A program made the position numbers and the translations under genes. The notes beneath the pieces were generated by a model. The model saw only the letters and a program-made list of their open reading frames with translations, had not been told where the DNA came from and did no database searches. From positions 1 through 64,000 of the forward strand of contig NZ_FQYO01000003.1 of the NCBI RefSeq assembly GCF_900141735.1: 64,000 nt of DNA, in the 5' to 3' direction. This DNA is from Wenxinia saemankumensis. GTDB taxonomy: Bacteria > Pseudomonadota > Alphaproteobacteria > Rhodobacterales > Rhodobacteraceae. This document shows positions 54,283 through 63,634 of the stretch, in pieces. Positions within the stretch are counted from its first letter, which is position 1. Each line of letters starts with the position of its first letter.

Positions 54283-55170
54283 ATGCCGCAGACCATCGGA
54301 TTCATCGGCCTCGGCCTCATGGGCCGCGCCATGGTGGAGTGCCTCCAGGCAGCCGGGCACGAGGTGATCGTGCTCGGCAACCGCGACCGAACCGGGATCG
54401 ACGAGGCGCTCTCGCGCGGGGGGCGCGAGGCCGCGAGCGCCGCCGACCTGGCCCGGGAGGCCGGGATCGTGATGCTCTGCATGGGCACCTCCGAGCAGGT
54501 GGAGGCGCGGGTGCTGGGCGCCGGCGGCGTGATCGAGGGCACGCGGCCCGGGCAGGTGGTGATCGATTTCGGCACCTCGCTCCCCGCCTCGACGAAGGAG
54601 ATCGGCGCGCGGCTGGCAGAGCGGGGGGCGGTCTATCTCGACGCCCCGCTCGGCCGGACCCCCGCCCATGCCCGGGATGGCAGGCTCAACATCATGTGCG
54701 CCGGGGACCGCGCCGCCTTCGACCGCGTCAGGCCCGTGCTCGAGACGCTGGGCGAGAACGTCTTCCACCTCGGGGCGCTGGGCAGCGGCCACACGATCAA
54801 GCTGATCAACAACTTCTTCGCCATGACCACGGCGAACGCCATGGCCGAGGCCTTCGCCGTCGCCGATGCGGCCGGGATCGGGCGGCAGACGCTCTACGAG
54901 GTGATGGCCGCCGGCCCGAACCATTCGGGGATGATGGACTTCATCCGCAACTACGCCGTGGACGGGCAGGTCGACCTCGCCTTCTCGGTCGCGAACGCGG
55001 CGAAGGACGTGGGCTACTACGCGCGGATGACCGGGGATCTCGGCCTCGCCACGCGCATGGGCGGGGCCGCGGCCGCGACGCTGGACGAGGCGGGATCGAC
55101 CGGCGACGGCGATCTGATGGTGCCGCAGATGGTCGACTGGTTCGCCGCGCATCTGGGATCGAAACCGTGA
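54283..55170 (+). CDS. NAD(P)-dependent beta-hydroxyacid dehydrogenase (GarR/MmsB-like)
   Basis: The 295-residue protein belongs to the 3-hydroxyisobutyrate/tartronate-semialdehyde reductase family. It has the N-terminal GFIGLGLMGRAMVECLQAAGH, the substrate loop FGTSLPASTKEIGARLAERG (family DxST motif altered to FGTS), DAPLGRTPAHARDGRL and the catalytic Lys in GHTIKLINNFF. The Asn in GNRDRT suggests NADP preference. The next SDR gene overlaps its stop (GTGA). The substrate is unknown; context points to a hydroxy acid released in sugar-acid breakdown. Confidence 0.88.
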   Translation: MPQTIGFIGLGLMGRAMVECLQAAGHEVIVLGNRDRTGIDEALSRGGREAASAADLAREAGIVMLCMGTSEQVEARVLGAGGVIEGTRPGQVVIDFGTSLPASTKEIGARLAERGAVYLDAPLGRTPAHARDGRLNIMCAGDRAAFDRVRPVLETLGENVFHLGALGSGHTIKLINNFFAMTTANAMAEAFAVADAAGIGRQTLYEVMAAGPNHSGMMDFIRNYAVDGQVDLAFSVANAAKDVGYYARMTGDLGLATRMGGAAAATLDEAGSTGDGDLMVPQMVDWFAAHLGSKP

Positions 55171-55889
55171 GGCTCGCCGGCAAGCGCGCCTTCGTCACCG
55201 CGGCCGGGCAGGGGATCGGCCGCGCCATCGCCGAGGCCTTCGTCCGAGAGGGGGCCGAGGTCACGGCGACGGACCTGAAGGGCGACCTCCTGGCGGGGCT
55301 GGAGGGGCGGACCTTCGCGCTCGACGTGACGGACAGGGCCGCCCTGCAGCAGGCGATCCGCGACGCCGCGCCGGACGTGCTCGCCAATTGCGCGGGGTTC
55401 GTCCATGCCGGAACGGTCGAGCAGGCGACGGACGACGAGTTCGACGTCGCGATGTCGCTCAATGTGAGGGCGCAGTTCCACGCCATCCAGGCGGCCCTGC
55501 CGGGCATGGTGGCGCGCGGGGGCGGCTCGATCGTCAACATCGCCTCGGTCGCCTCGTCGATCATCGCGGCGCCCGGGCGCTGCATCTACGGCATGTCCAA
55601 GGCGGCGGTGATCGGCCTGACGAAATCGGTCGCCATCGATTACGTGACGACCGGCGTGCGGGCGAACTGCATCTGTCCCGGCACGGTCGAGAGCCCCTCG
55701 CTGCAGGACAGGCTGCGCGCCACCGGCGATTACGAGGCCGCACGCCGCGCCTTCGTCGCCCGCCAGCCGATGGGCCGGATCGGCCAGCCCGGCGAGGTCG
55801 CCGCGCTCGCCGTCTACCTCGCCTCGGACGAGAGCGCCTTCACCACCGGGCAGGCCCACATCATCGACGGCGGCTGGGCGGCCGGCTGA
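55167..55889 (+). CDS. SDR oxidoreductase, DHRS6/2-keto-3-deoxy-L-fuconate dehydrogenase-like
   Basis: The 240-residue SDR has a TAAGQGIG cofactor loop, ANCAGFVHAGTVEQ, the catalytic YGMSK, and CPGTVESPSLQDR and DESAFTTGQAHIIDGGW. These blocks closely follow DHRS6-type enzymes (AAGxVHxGTV, CPGTVxxPSLQxR). Bacterial members oxidise 2-keto-3-deoxy-L-fuconate to the diketo acid that FAH-type hydrolases cleave, consistent with the neighbouring hydrolase. It starts with GTG overlapping the dehydrogenase stop (GTGA). Confidence 0.88.
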   Translation: MRLAGKRAFVTAAGQGIGRAIAEAFVREGAEVTATDLKGDLLAGLEGRTFALDVTDRAALQQAIRDAAPDVLANCAGFVHAGTVEQATDDEFDVAMSLNVRAQFHAIQAALPGMVARGGGSIVNIASVASSIIAAPGRCIYGMSKAAVIGLTKSVAIDYVTTGVRANCICPGTVESPSLQDRLRATGDYEAARRAFVARQPMGRIGQPGEVAALAVYLASDESAFTTGQAHIIDGGWAAG

Positions 55890-55946
55890 CCCCCGCCCGC
55901 CCGTCTCACCGCCCGCGCCCCCGCCGGGGCGCGGCGCCCCGCCCCC

Positions 55947-55971
55947 TCCTTCGCAGGGTCCGCGAATACCG
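55947..55971 (-). repeat. Intergenic repeat, copy 4
   Basis: TCCTTCGCAGGGTCCGCGAA then TACCG is nearly the exact reverse complement of the copy at 12811-12835, and is preceded by a GGCGCCCC/GGGGCG GC block. It lies between the convergent SDR and dnaX genes. Confidence 0.65.
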
Positions 55972-56020
55972 TCCGTACCCGCCGCCCCGCGCCCCGGCCG
56001 GGCGTATGGCGCCGCGCCAA

Positions 56021-57760
<1,740 letters not shown>

Positions 57761-57834
57761 CGCGGGTCTCCGTGGGACGGCGCCAACCTAGGGACCGGCG
57801 GGGGCGGGGTCCACAGCGCGCAGCGGCCCTGCCG

Positions 57835-58227
57835 TCAGATCAGCCAGAGCAGGACGGTCGTCCCCGCCGCCCCGGCGATGAGCGCCGCCGAGATCGCGGT
57901 CATCGCCCGGCTCGAGACGGATCGCGTGCCGTGCGTCTTCAGCCGCGCCACCGTGTCGCAGGATTTCCGCCGCGCTATCCAGAACACGCCTGCCGCGATC
58001 ACGCAGAACAGCGTGGCGACGACCCGCGCCGGGTAGAAGGCGCTCTCCACCTCGCCGAAGATCGCCTTGAGACCCACGGCCAGCGCGATGCAGGCCATGC
58101 CGGTCCGCATCCATCCCGCAAAGGTCCGCTCGTTGGCGAGGACGGTCCTGTCCTCGGCCCAGTCGGTGCGGTTCTCGGCCCATTCGGTCTTGGTGTCGGG
58201 ATCGGCGGGGGCGTGGTCCTGGGGCAT
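57835..58227 (-). CDS. DUF202/YidH-like small membrane protein
   Basis: The 130-residue protein has a polar, Asp/Glu-rich N-terminus (about 1-28) and the DUF202 signature LANERTFAGWMRTGMA, then three hydrophobic helices (about 42-60, 67-85, 110-130). Family members such as YidH have no settled function. The ATG at 58227 gives the usual length. It follows rsgA by 44 bp on the same strand. Confidence 0.85.
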   Translation of the reverse strand: MPQDHAPADPDTKTEWAENRTDWAEDRTVLANERTFAGWMRTGMACIALAVGLKAIFGEVESAFYPARVVATLFCVIAAGVFWIARRKSCDTVARLKTHGTRSVSSRAMTAISAALIAGAAGTTVLLWLI

Positions 58228-58271
58228 GGCGGGCAGGTTAGCCGCGACGCGGCCCCCCTGCCCAGCCCCGT

Positions 58272-59363
58272 TCAATCGTCCTTGTCGTAGGCGCGGCCGC
58301 TGCGCTTGGCCTCGGCCCGGGCCTTGCCGCCGCGATACTGCTTGTTCAGCGCGCGGAACCGGGCGCGGGATTGCGCGACCGTCTCGCTGTTGTGGCGATC
58401 CTCGCGCCGCAGCTTGCGCCAGCGTTCCAGGCGGCCCGGATCGAGGTCGCCCGCCGCGATGGCGGCCTGCACCGCGCAGCCCGGCTCGCCCACATGGGCG
58501 CAGTCGCGGAAGCGGCAGAGCGTCGCCAGCTCCTCGATCTCGGGAAAGATCGTGTCGATCGCCTCGCCCACATCGGCCAGCTGGATCTCCCGCATGCCGG
58601 GCGTGTCGATCAGCCAGCCGCCCGACAGGGTCGGCCGCAGCGCCCGCGACGTGGTCGTGTGCCGGCCCCGCGCATCGTCCTCGCGGATGCCCTGAACCGC
58701 GTCCGCGATGCCGGTCAGCGCGTTCTGCAGCGTGGTCTTGCCGACGCCCGAGGATCCGACGAGGGCGAGCGTCCGACCGTCGCGGCACCACGGCTCCAGC
58801 CGGTCCGCCTCCTCCCGCGCGTCGAGCGTGACGACCGTGACCAGCGGGGACAGGCGCGCCGCCTGCGCCTCGTAGTCGCGGGGATCGTCCGAAAGGTCCG
58901 CCTTTGTCAGCACGATCAGCGGCAACGCGTCACCCTGCGCCGCGAGGGCGAGGTAGCGCTCCAGCCGGCCGATGTTGAAATCGGCGTTGCAGCTGGTGAC
59001 GATGGCGAGCGTGTCGACATTGGCGGCGATCAGCTGCTCCTTCACCTCCGCGCCCGCCGCCTTGCGCAGGATCGCGCCGCGCCGCTCCAGCAGGCGGGTG
59101 ACCACGGTGCCGTCGTGCAGCAGCCAGTCGCCCACGGCGAAGCCGGCGAGATGCTGCGAGGTCTTCAGCGAGAGGGGCCCGCCCGGGCCGAGCGCGTCCA
59201 GCCGGTCGCGGTGGATGCCCGTGACGCGGGCAGGGGTTCCGGTGTCGTCAGGGGTGACCTGACGGGCGAAATGGTCCGACCAGCCGAGGTCGGAGAGCGA
59301 TGTGTCAGTCAATGATATGTCCGAAGCGCGAGTGCGATGGCCCGTGAGCCGGTCCGACGACAT
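58272..59363 (-). CDS. rsgA: Ribosome small-subunit-dependent GTPase RsgA
   Basis: RsgA is a circularly permuted GTPase that helps 30S maturation. The protein has an OB-fold (RVTGIHRDRLDALGPGG onward), G4 LTKADL, then Walker A GSSGVGKTTLQNAL, G3 DTPGMRE and the zinc module CRFRDCAHVGEPGCAV. The basic C-terminus (KARAEAKRSGRAYDKDD) is typical. The start is uncertain: the ATG at 59363 gives 363 residues, while a TTG at 59312 gives a protein beginning MTDTSLSDLGW, which looks more like homologues. Neither has a good ribosome binding site. Confidence 0.9.
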   Translation of the reverse strand: MSSDRLTGHRTRASDISLTDTSLSDLGWSDHFARQVTPDDTGTPARVTGIHRDRLDALGPGGPLSLKTSQHLAGFAVGDWLLHDGTVVTRLLERRGAILRKAAGAEVKEQLIAANVDTLAIVTSCNADFNIGRLERYLALAAQGDALPLIVLTKADLSDDPRDYEAQAARLSPLVTVVTLDAREEADRLEPWCRDGRTLALVGSSGVGKTTLQNALTGIADAVQGIREDDARGRHTTTSRALRPTLSGGWLIDTPGMREIQLADVGEAIDTIFPEIEELATLCRFRDCAHVGEPGCAVQAAIAAGDLDPGRLERWRKLRREDRHNSETVAQSRARFRALNKQYRGGKARAEAKRSGRAYDKDD

Positions 59364-59412
59364 CGGGCCACGGGGCGACCTGCATCGGGCGGCGGCGTGG
59401 TCGGCAAGCGAC

Positions 59413-59448
59413 TCAGGCGGCGGCCCGGAGGGGGGCGACATTCTCCAT
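59413..59448 (-). CDS. Possible 11-codon leader ORF between SRP RNA and rsgA
   Basis: An ATG preceded by AAGGAGGACCGTC (AGGAGG with 6-base spacing, the best ribosome binding site in the neighbourhood) opens MENVAPLRAAA followed by TGA. It lies just downstream of the SRP RNA gene and 49 bases before the proposed rsgA ATG. It could be a translated leader, or a chance match. No attenuator structure is obvious. Confidence 0.4.
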   Translation of the reverse strand: MENVAPLRAAA

Positions 59449-59477
59449 GACGGTCCTCCTTGCGGCTTCGGCGTTGG

Positions 59478-59580
59478 TGAGAGGCTGGACCACGACCCAA
59501 GCGGGGCTCGTTGCGGCTGCTTCCTTCCGGACCTGACCGGGTTGGCGAGGCGCTTGCCCGCGCCAACCTCTCGACGCCCC
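59478..59580 (-). ncRNA. ffs: Signal recognition particle RNA, small bacterial type
   Basis: The minus strand carries the universally conserved SRP helix 8 core GGTCAGGTCCGGAAGGAAGC AGCC (59538-59515), with the GGAA tetraloop and symmetric/asymmetric internal loops. The outer part pairs GAGAGGTTGG near the 5' end with CCAGCCTCTC near the 3' end, giving a single hairpin of about 100 bases as in other alphaproteobacteria. With Ffh it targets nascent membrane proteins. Ends are approximate. Open frames crossing it should not be annotated as genes. Confidence 0.93.
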
Positions 59581-59678
59581 ACATAGGCACAACGGCGTGA
59601 GTTCGCAAGCCACGGGCAACCGGCCGCGGGCCGGGGCGTTGCGAAGGCTGTAACGGCAATCGCGAAGGGCGACGGACA

Positions 59679-60461
59679 ATGGATCTGAAGATCAAGGGCA
59701 GGAAGGCCCTCATCACCGGCGGATCGGGCGGCATGGGCATCGAGGTGGCCCGGCTGCTGCACGAGGCGGGGGTCGAGCTGACCCTGACCGACATCGACCA
59801 GGAGAAGACCGAGGCGGCCGCCAGGGAATTCGGGGCGCGCGCCATCGCGGGCGATCTGTCTTCGGTCGAGGGCGTCCGGAAGTTCGTGGACGAGGCCGGT
59901 ACCGATTTCGACATCCTCGTACATGCCGCCGGCGTGACGGGCGCCAAGGGCGATCCGCTCCAGATGGAGGAGAAGGACTGGGAGGAGGCGCTGAACATCG
60001 ATTTCCTCTCCGCTGTGCGGATGATGCGCCATTTCGGCCCCGCGATGGTCGACCGCGGCTGGGGCCGCGTCGTCTTCGTCACCTCCGAGAACGTGGCCCA
60101 GCCCTATCCGGAGGAGACCGTCTACAATTCCGCCAAGTCGGCGCTGCTCTCCTTCGCCAAGTCCGTCGCGATGGCGCATTCGGACAAGGGCCTGCTGGTG
60201 AACTGCGTCGCGCCCGCCTTCATCGAGACGCCGATGACCGACGGCATGATGGAGAAGCGCAGCGACGAGCTGGGCGTCAGCTTCGACGAGGCGATCGAGA
60301 GCTTCCTCGAGGAGGACCGCCCCTACCTGGTGCTCAAGCGCCGCGGCAAGGCGGAGGAGGTCGCGCCGGTCATCGCGCTGCTCTGCTCGGAGCTGTCCTC
60401 CTTCGTCACCGGCGCGAACTGGCGCGTGGACGGCGGCGCGGTCGGCTCGATCAACGTCTGA
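59679..60461 (+). CDS. SDR family oxidoreductase
   Basis: The 260-residue SDR has the cofactor loop TGGSGGMG, Asp at the end of the second strand (LTDID, favouring NAD), HAAGVTGAKGD, catalytic YNSAK and the ending FVTGANWRVDGGAVGSINV. The insertion around 195-225 (MMEKRSDELGVSFDEAIESF) forms a substrate lid. The substrate is unknown. It stands alone, divergent from the SRP RNA gene. Confidence 0.9.
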   Translation: MDLKIKGRKALITGGSGGMGIEVARLLHEAGVELTLTDIDQEKTEAAAREFGARAIAGDLSSVEGVRKFVDEAGTDFDILVHAAGVTGAKGDPLQMEEKDWEEALNIDFLSAVRMMRHFGPAMVDRGWGRVVFVTSENVAQPYPEETVYNSAKSALLSFAKSVAMAHSDKGLLVNCVAPAFIETPMTDGMMEKRSDELGVSFDEAIESFLEEDRPYLVLKRRGKAEEVAPVIALLCSELSSFVTGANWRVDGGAVGSINV

Positions 60462-60471
60462 GCCCGCCCGG

Positions 60472-60503
60472 CCCCCCTCTGGCCCGGCCGGGCCAGAAGG
60501 GGG
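60472..60503. terminator. Palindromic terminator after the SDR gene
   Basis: CTGGCCCGG (60479-60487) is followed directly by its reverse complement CCGGGCCAG (60488-60496), flanked by a C-run and a matching AAGGGGG. It follows the SDR stop and precedes the methyltransferase gene. Confidence 0.55.
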
Positions 60504-60540
60504 ACTCGCGCGGGCCCGCGCGGCAGGATAGAGGCGGCGG

Positions 60541-61650
60541 ATGGACCTCGAGATCTTCGCCGCCGTCCCGCCCTCGCTCGAGCCGCTCCTGCTGGAAGAG
60601 GTGCACGCCGCCGGCTGGACGGGCGCCGAGGCCGGTCCGGGGGGCGTGACCTTCCGGGGTGGTTGGCCGGATGTCTGGCGCGCGAACTTGGTGCTGCGCG
60701 GGGCGGGACGCATCCTCGTCCGCGTGGCCGAATTCCCGGCCGTCCACCTCGCCCAGCTCGACAAGAGGGCGCGCAAGGTCGACTGGACGGGCCTTCTGCG
60801 TCCGGACCGGCCGGTCCGGGTCGAGGTCGCGACGAAGGCGTCGAGGATCTACCATGCCGGGGCCGCCGCCGAGCGGATCGAGCGGGCGATCGCGGACGCG
60901 ACCGGCGCGCCGATCGTCGCCGCCGCCGAGGATGCGGTCGTCGCGCTGAAGGTGCGGATCGACCGAAACCTCGTCACGATCAGCCTCGACAGCTCCGGCG
61001 CGCCGCTGCATCGGCGCGGCCACAAGGAGGCGGTGGGCAAGGCGCCGATGCGCGAGACCCTTGCCGCTCTCTTCCTCCGGCGCTGCGGCTATGACGGGAC
61101 CGGGCCCGTTCTCGATCCGATGTGCGGCTCGGGCACCTTCGTCATCGAGGCGGCCGAGATCGCGGCCGGACTGCATCCCGGCCGGGACCGGGCCTTCGCC
61201 TTCGAGGAGCTGGCCTCCTTCGATCCCGGCGAATGGGCGGCGCTGCGGCAGGGCGGCGGTCGGCCGGTATCGGCGGGGTTCCACGGGTCGGACCGCGACG
61301 ACGGCGCCGTGCGCTCGGCCGCCGCGAATGCGGCGCGGGCGGGGGTGGCGGATCTGTGCAGCTTCGAGCGGCGGGCGGTCAGCGATGCGGCGCCGCCTCC
61401 GGGTCCGCCCGGCCTGGTCATGGTCAATCCCCCCTACGGGGCGCGGATCGGCAACCGCAAACTGCTCTTCGGGCTCTACGGCGCGCTCGGCCGGACGCTG
61501 GCGGAGCGGTTCCGGGGATGGCGGGTCGGGATCGTCACCTCGGATGGCGGACTGGCCCGGGCCACCGGCCTGCCCTTCCTGCCCGCGGATCCGCCGGTGC
61601 CCCACGGGGGCCTGCGCGTCACGCTGTGGCGGACGGATCCTCTTCCCTGA
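60541..61650 (+). CDS. rlmL: THUMP-domain class I rRNA methyltransferase (RlmL N-half-like)
   Basis: The 369-residue protein has an N-terminal ferredoxin-like/THUMP region (about 1-155) and a Rossmann methyltransferase domain with LDPMCGSGTFVIEAAEIA and the catalytic NPPYGARIG. E. coli RlmL makes m2G2445 in 23S rRNA and is fused to RlmK; this protein corresponds to the RlmL half only. The target is inferred. Its last 32 bases overlap the 3' end of the convergent phosphodiesterase gene. Confidence 0.88.
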   Translation: MDLEIFAAVPPSLEPLLLEEVHAAGWTGAEAGPGGVTFRGGWPDVWRANLVLRGAGRILVRVAEFPAVHLAQLDKRARKVDWTGLLRPDRPVRVEVATKASRIYHAGAAAERIERAIADATGAPIVAAAEDAVVALKVRIDRNLVTISLDSSGAPLHRRGHKEAVGKAPMRETLAALFLRRCGYDGTGPVLDPMCGSGTFVIEAAEIAAGLHPGRDRAFAFEELASFDPGEWAALRQGGGRPVSAGFHGSDRDDGAVRSAAANAARAGVADLCSFERRAVSDAAPPPGPPGLVMVNPPYGARIGNRKLLFGLYGALGRTLAERFRGWRVGIVTSDGGLARATGLPFLPADPPVPHGGLRVTLWRTDPLP

Positions 61651-63523
61651 TCCGCGGTGCCACGATCACCAGCCGCATCCCGTCCGGCAGCGGCCCGCCA
61701 TCCGACAGGGTCAGGTGGGGCAGGTCGGGCAGGGCGGCGGCGGCCGAGGTGGCGGTGTGGAGCCCGGCGCGCCAGTCCGACCCCGTGAGCCACCAGGCCG
61801 GTCTCGTGTCGGGCACGACCTCTCCCAGTCCGGTGAGGTGATCCCTCAGCACGTCCTGCACGGGCGCATCGAGGATCCCGGACAGGTGCGCCCCCGAAGC
61901 GGCGATGAATCCCCCCGCGCCCGAGGCGCGGTGCGCGTTGGTGGCGATCAGGAACTGCGCCCCCGGGTCGAGCGGCTGGCCCTGCCAGCGGATGTCCGAC
62001 ACGCGTTCGCCCGGCGGGCGGGTCGGGTCGATGCGGTAGTCCAGCCCCCACAGCGTGTCGAGGAAGTAGCCGGGGACCGACGCCTTGATGAGCGGGCCGG
62101 GCTCGCGCCCCGGCGCGACATGGGAGAAGACCTGCGCCGCGCATTCCAGCCAGGCCGCGGCCCCCTTTCCCGAGACGGTGATCAGTGCCGCCTGGTCCGA
62201 GAACGGGTAGAATTCGTGGATCGTGTGCTGCGGCAGGTCCCCGGCGGCCAGATCGACGAAATTGCCCGGCCCGGCGCGGCCGCCGCTGCGGATCGGCGCG
62301 GTGGCCGCCAGGATCGGCAGGTGCCGCAGCGGCGTGCCCTCGACCGAGCGGGCGGCGTAGGCGGCGAGCGCCTCGCCCAGGATGCGCCCGCCCGGATCGA
62401 TGCCGATCAGCGCGAGGGTCGAGGACAGCGGCGCGGCGAGCCGGGTGAGCCGCCTGTCCCCCGCCCGCTCGACCACGCTCTGCATCCGCTCCAGCCGGCG
62501 GAGGGCGGGGCCGCGCGGCCGGGTGCCGGGCGCTGGCGCGACGACGCGGCGGAGGCGGCTGGTCGGCTGCTCGCGGACCAGCGTCCGCCCCTCGCCCGCG
62601 AAGAGGTCGAGCTCGATCATGCCCAGGCGTTCGCCGTAGGCGCCCGGGACCACGACCGGCGTGCCGTGCAGCAGGCCCCGCGGGTCGGACCCGGTCCCGG
62701 GGGTCGGCGCCCCGGCCTCGCCCCGGTCCTCGGCCGGGCAGTCGCTGGGAAAGCATTCATGGGTATGGCCGCCGATGACCACGTCGATTCCCGGCATCCG
62801 CGCCATCGCCTCGGCCCCGTCATCGTCGGGCATGCGTTCGTCGAAGCCGTCGATCCCGGCATGGCAGAGCGCGACGACCACGTCCGGCTCCTGCCGCAGG
62901 AGATCCGGCAGGGCCTGGGCCATCGCCTGCCGGATCGGCAGGGTGCGGATCGACGGACCCAGCGCGGCGCGGTTCCAGTGCGCCGTCTCGCCCGGCATCA
63001 CGCCGATCACGCCGACCCGCACGTCGCGGGGCCGGCCGTCGGGGCCGGCGATCCGCCTCTCGAGCACGGTCCAGGGCGGAAAGACGTAGCGCCAGTCGCC
63101 GGTATCGGTCTGCCGCTGGACGCTGGCGCTGACCACGGCGAACTCCGCCCCGCCATAGGCGCGCAGCGCGTAGTCCAGCCCGTAATCGAGATCGTGGTTG
63201 CCCGGGGTCGCGGCGTCGAAGCCGAGCGCGTTCATCAGCCCGATCACCGGGTGCACGCCGTGCCGGTCCGCGCGCCATTCATGCGCCAGACGGTCGGCCA
63301 GGGCGCTGCCCTGCAGCAGGTCGCCGTTGTCGAAGAGCAGCAGATCGGGATTCTGCCGTCGCAGGTCCTGCAGCATGTCGGCCAGGGCCGAGAATCCGCC
63401 CTCGCGCCCGGCCGCATCCGCCGAGACGACGCGTGGCCGCACCCGGCAATGCAGGTCGCTGGTGGCCAGGACCGTCAGGCGAAGGCGATCGTCAAGGGAC
63501 CCGGGCGGCACGTCTTCCAGCAA
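61619..63523 (-). CDS. 5'-nucleotidase/2',3'-cyclic phosphodiesterase family protein (CpdB-like)
   Basis: The 634-residue protein has an N-terminal calcineurin-like metallophosphatase (ATSDLHCRVRP, FDNGDLLQGS, TPGNHDLDYGLDYA, CHAGIDGFDERM, GGHTHECFP) and a C-terminal 5'-nucleotidase domain (HTIHEFYPFSDQAALITVSG and LIATNAHRASGAGGF). The order and motifs fit CpdB. No ATG or GTG is suitable; a TTG at 63523, six bases after AGGGAGAGG, is the likely start. No signal peptide is seen, though CpdB is usually periplasmic, so it may act in the cytoplasm. Confidence 0.88.
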   Translation of the reverse strand: MLEDVPPGSLDDRLRLTVLATSDLHCRVRPRVVSADAAGREGGFSALADMLQDLRRQNPDLLLFDNGDLLQGSALADRLAHEWRADRHGVHPVIGLMNALGFDAATPGNHDLDYGLDYALRAYGGAEFAVVSASVQRQTDTGDWRYVFPPWTVLERRIAGPDGRPRDVRVGVIGVMPGETAHWNRAALGPSIRTLPIRQAMAQALPDLLRQEPDVVVALCHAGIDGFDERMPDDDGAEAMARMPGIDVVIGGHTHECFPSDCPAEDRGEAGAPTPGTGSDPRGLLHGTPVVVPGAYGERLGMIELDLFAGEGRTLVREQPTSRLRRVVAPAPGTRPRGPALRRLERMQSVVERAGDRRLTRLAAPLSSTLALIGIDPGGRILGEALAAYAARSVEGTPLRHLPILAATAPIRSGGRAGPGNFVDLAAGDLPQHTIHEFYPFSDQAALITVSGKGAAAWLECAAQVFSHVAPGREPGPLIKASVPGYFLDTLWGLDYRIDPTRPPGERVSDIRWQGQPLDPGAQFLIATNAHRASGAGGFIAASGAHLSGILDAPVQDVLRDHLTGLGEVVPDTRPAWWLTGSDWRAGLHTATSAAAALPDLPHLTLSDGGPLPDGMRLVIVAPRIREEDPSATA

Positions 63524-63634
63524 GTATGACCTCTCCCTGAAAACAACCTGCGCGAGAATCGGACGGAGGGGAAGCCCAGCGGGAACGTTCGGTGCCGATT
63601 GCGGCCGATGGGCCGCTGGTGTTCGGTAGCAGCC

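Noticed and set aside
59364-60776. Minus-strand frame joining rsgA to sequence opposite the SDR gene
   Set aside because: The frame runs through the SRP RNA gene and opposite a clear SDR, so the extension is a shadow, not a fusion.
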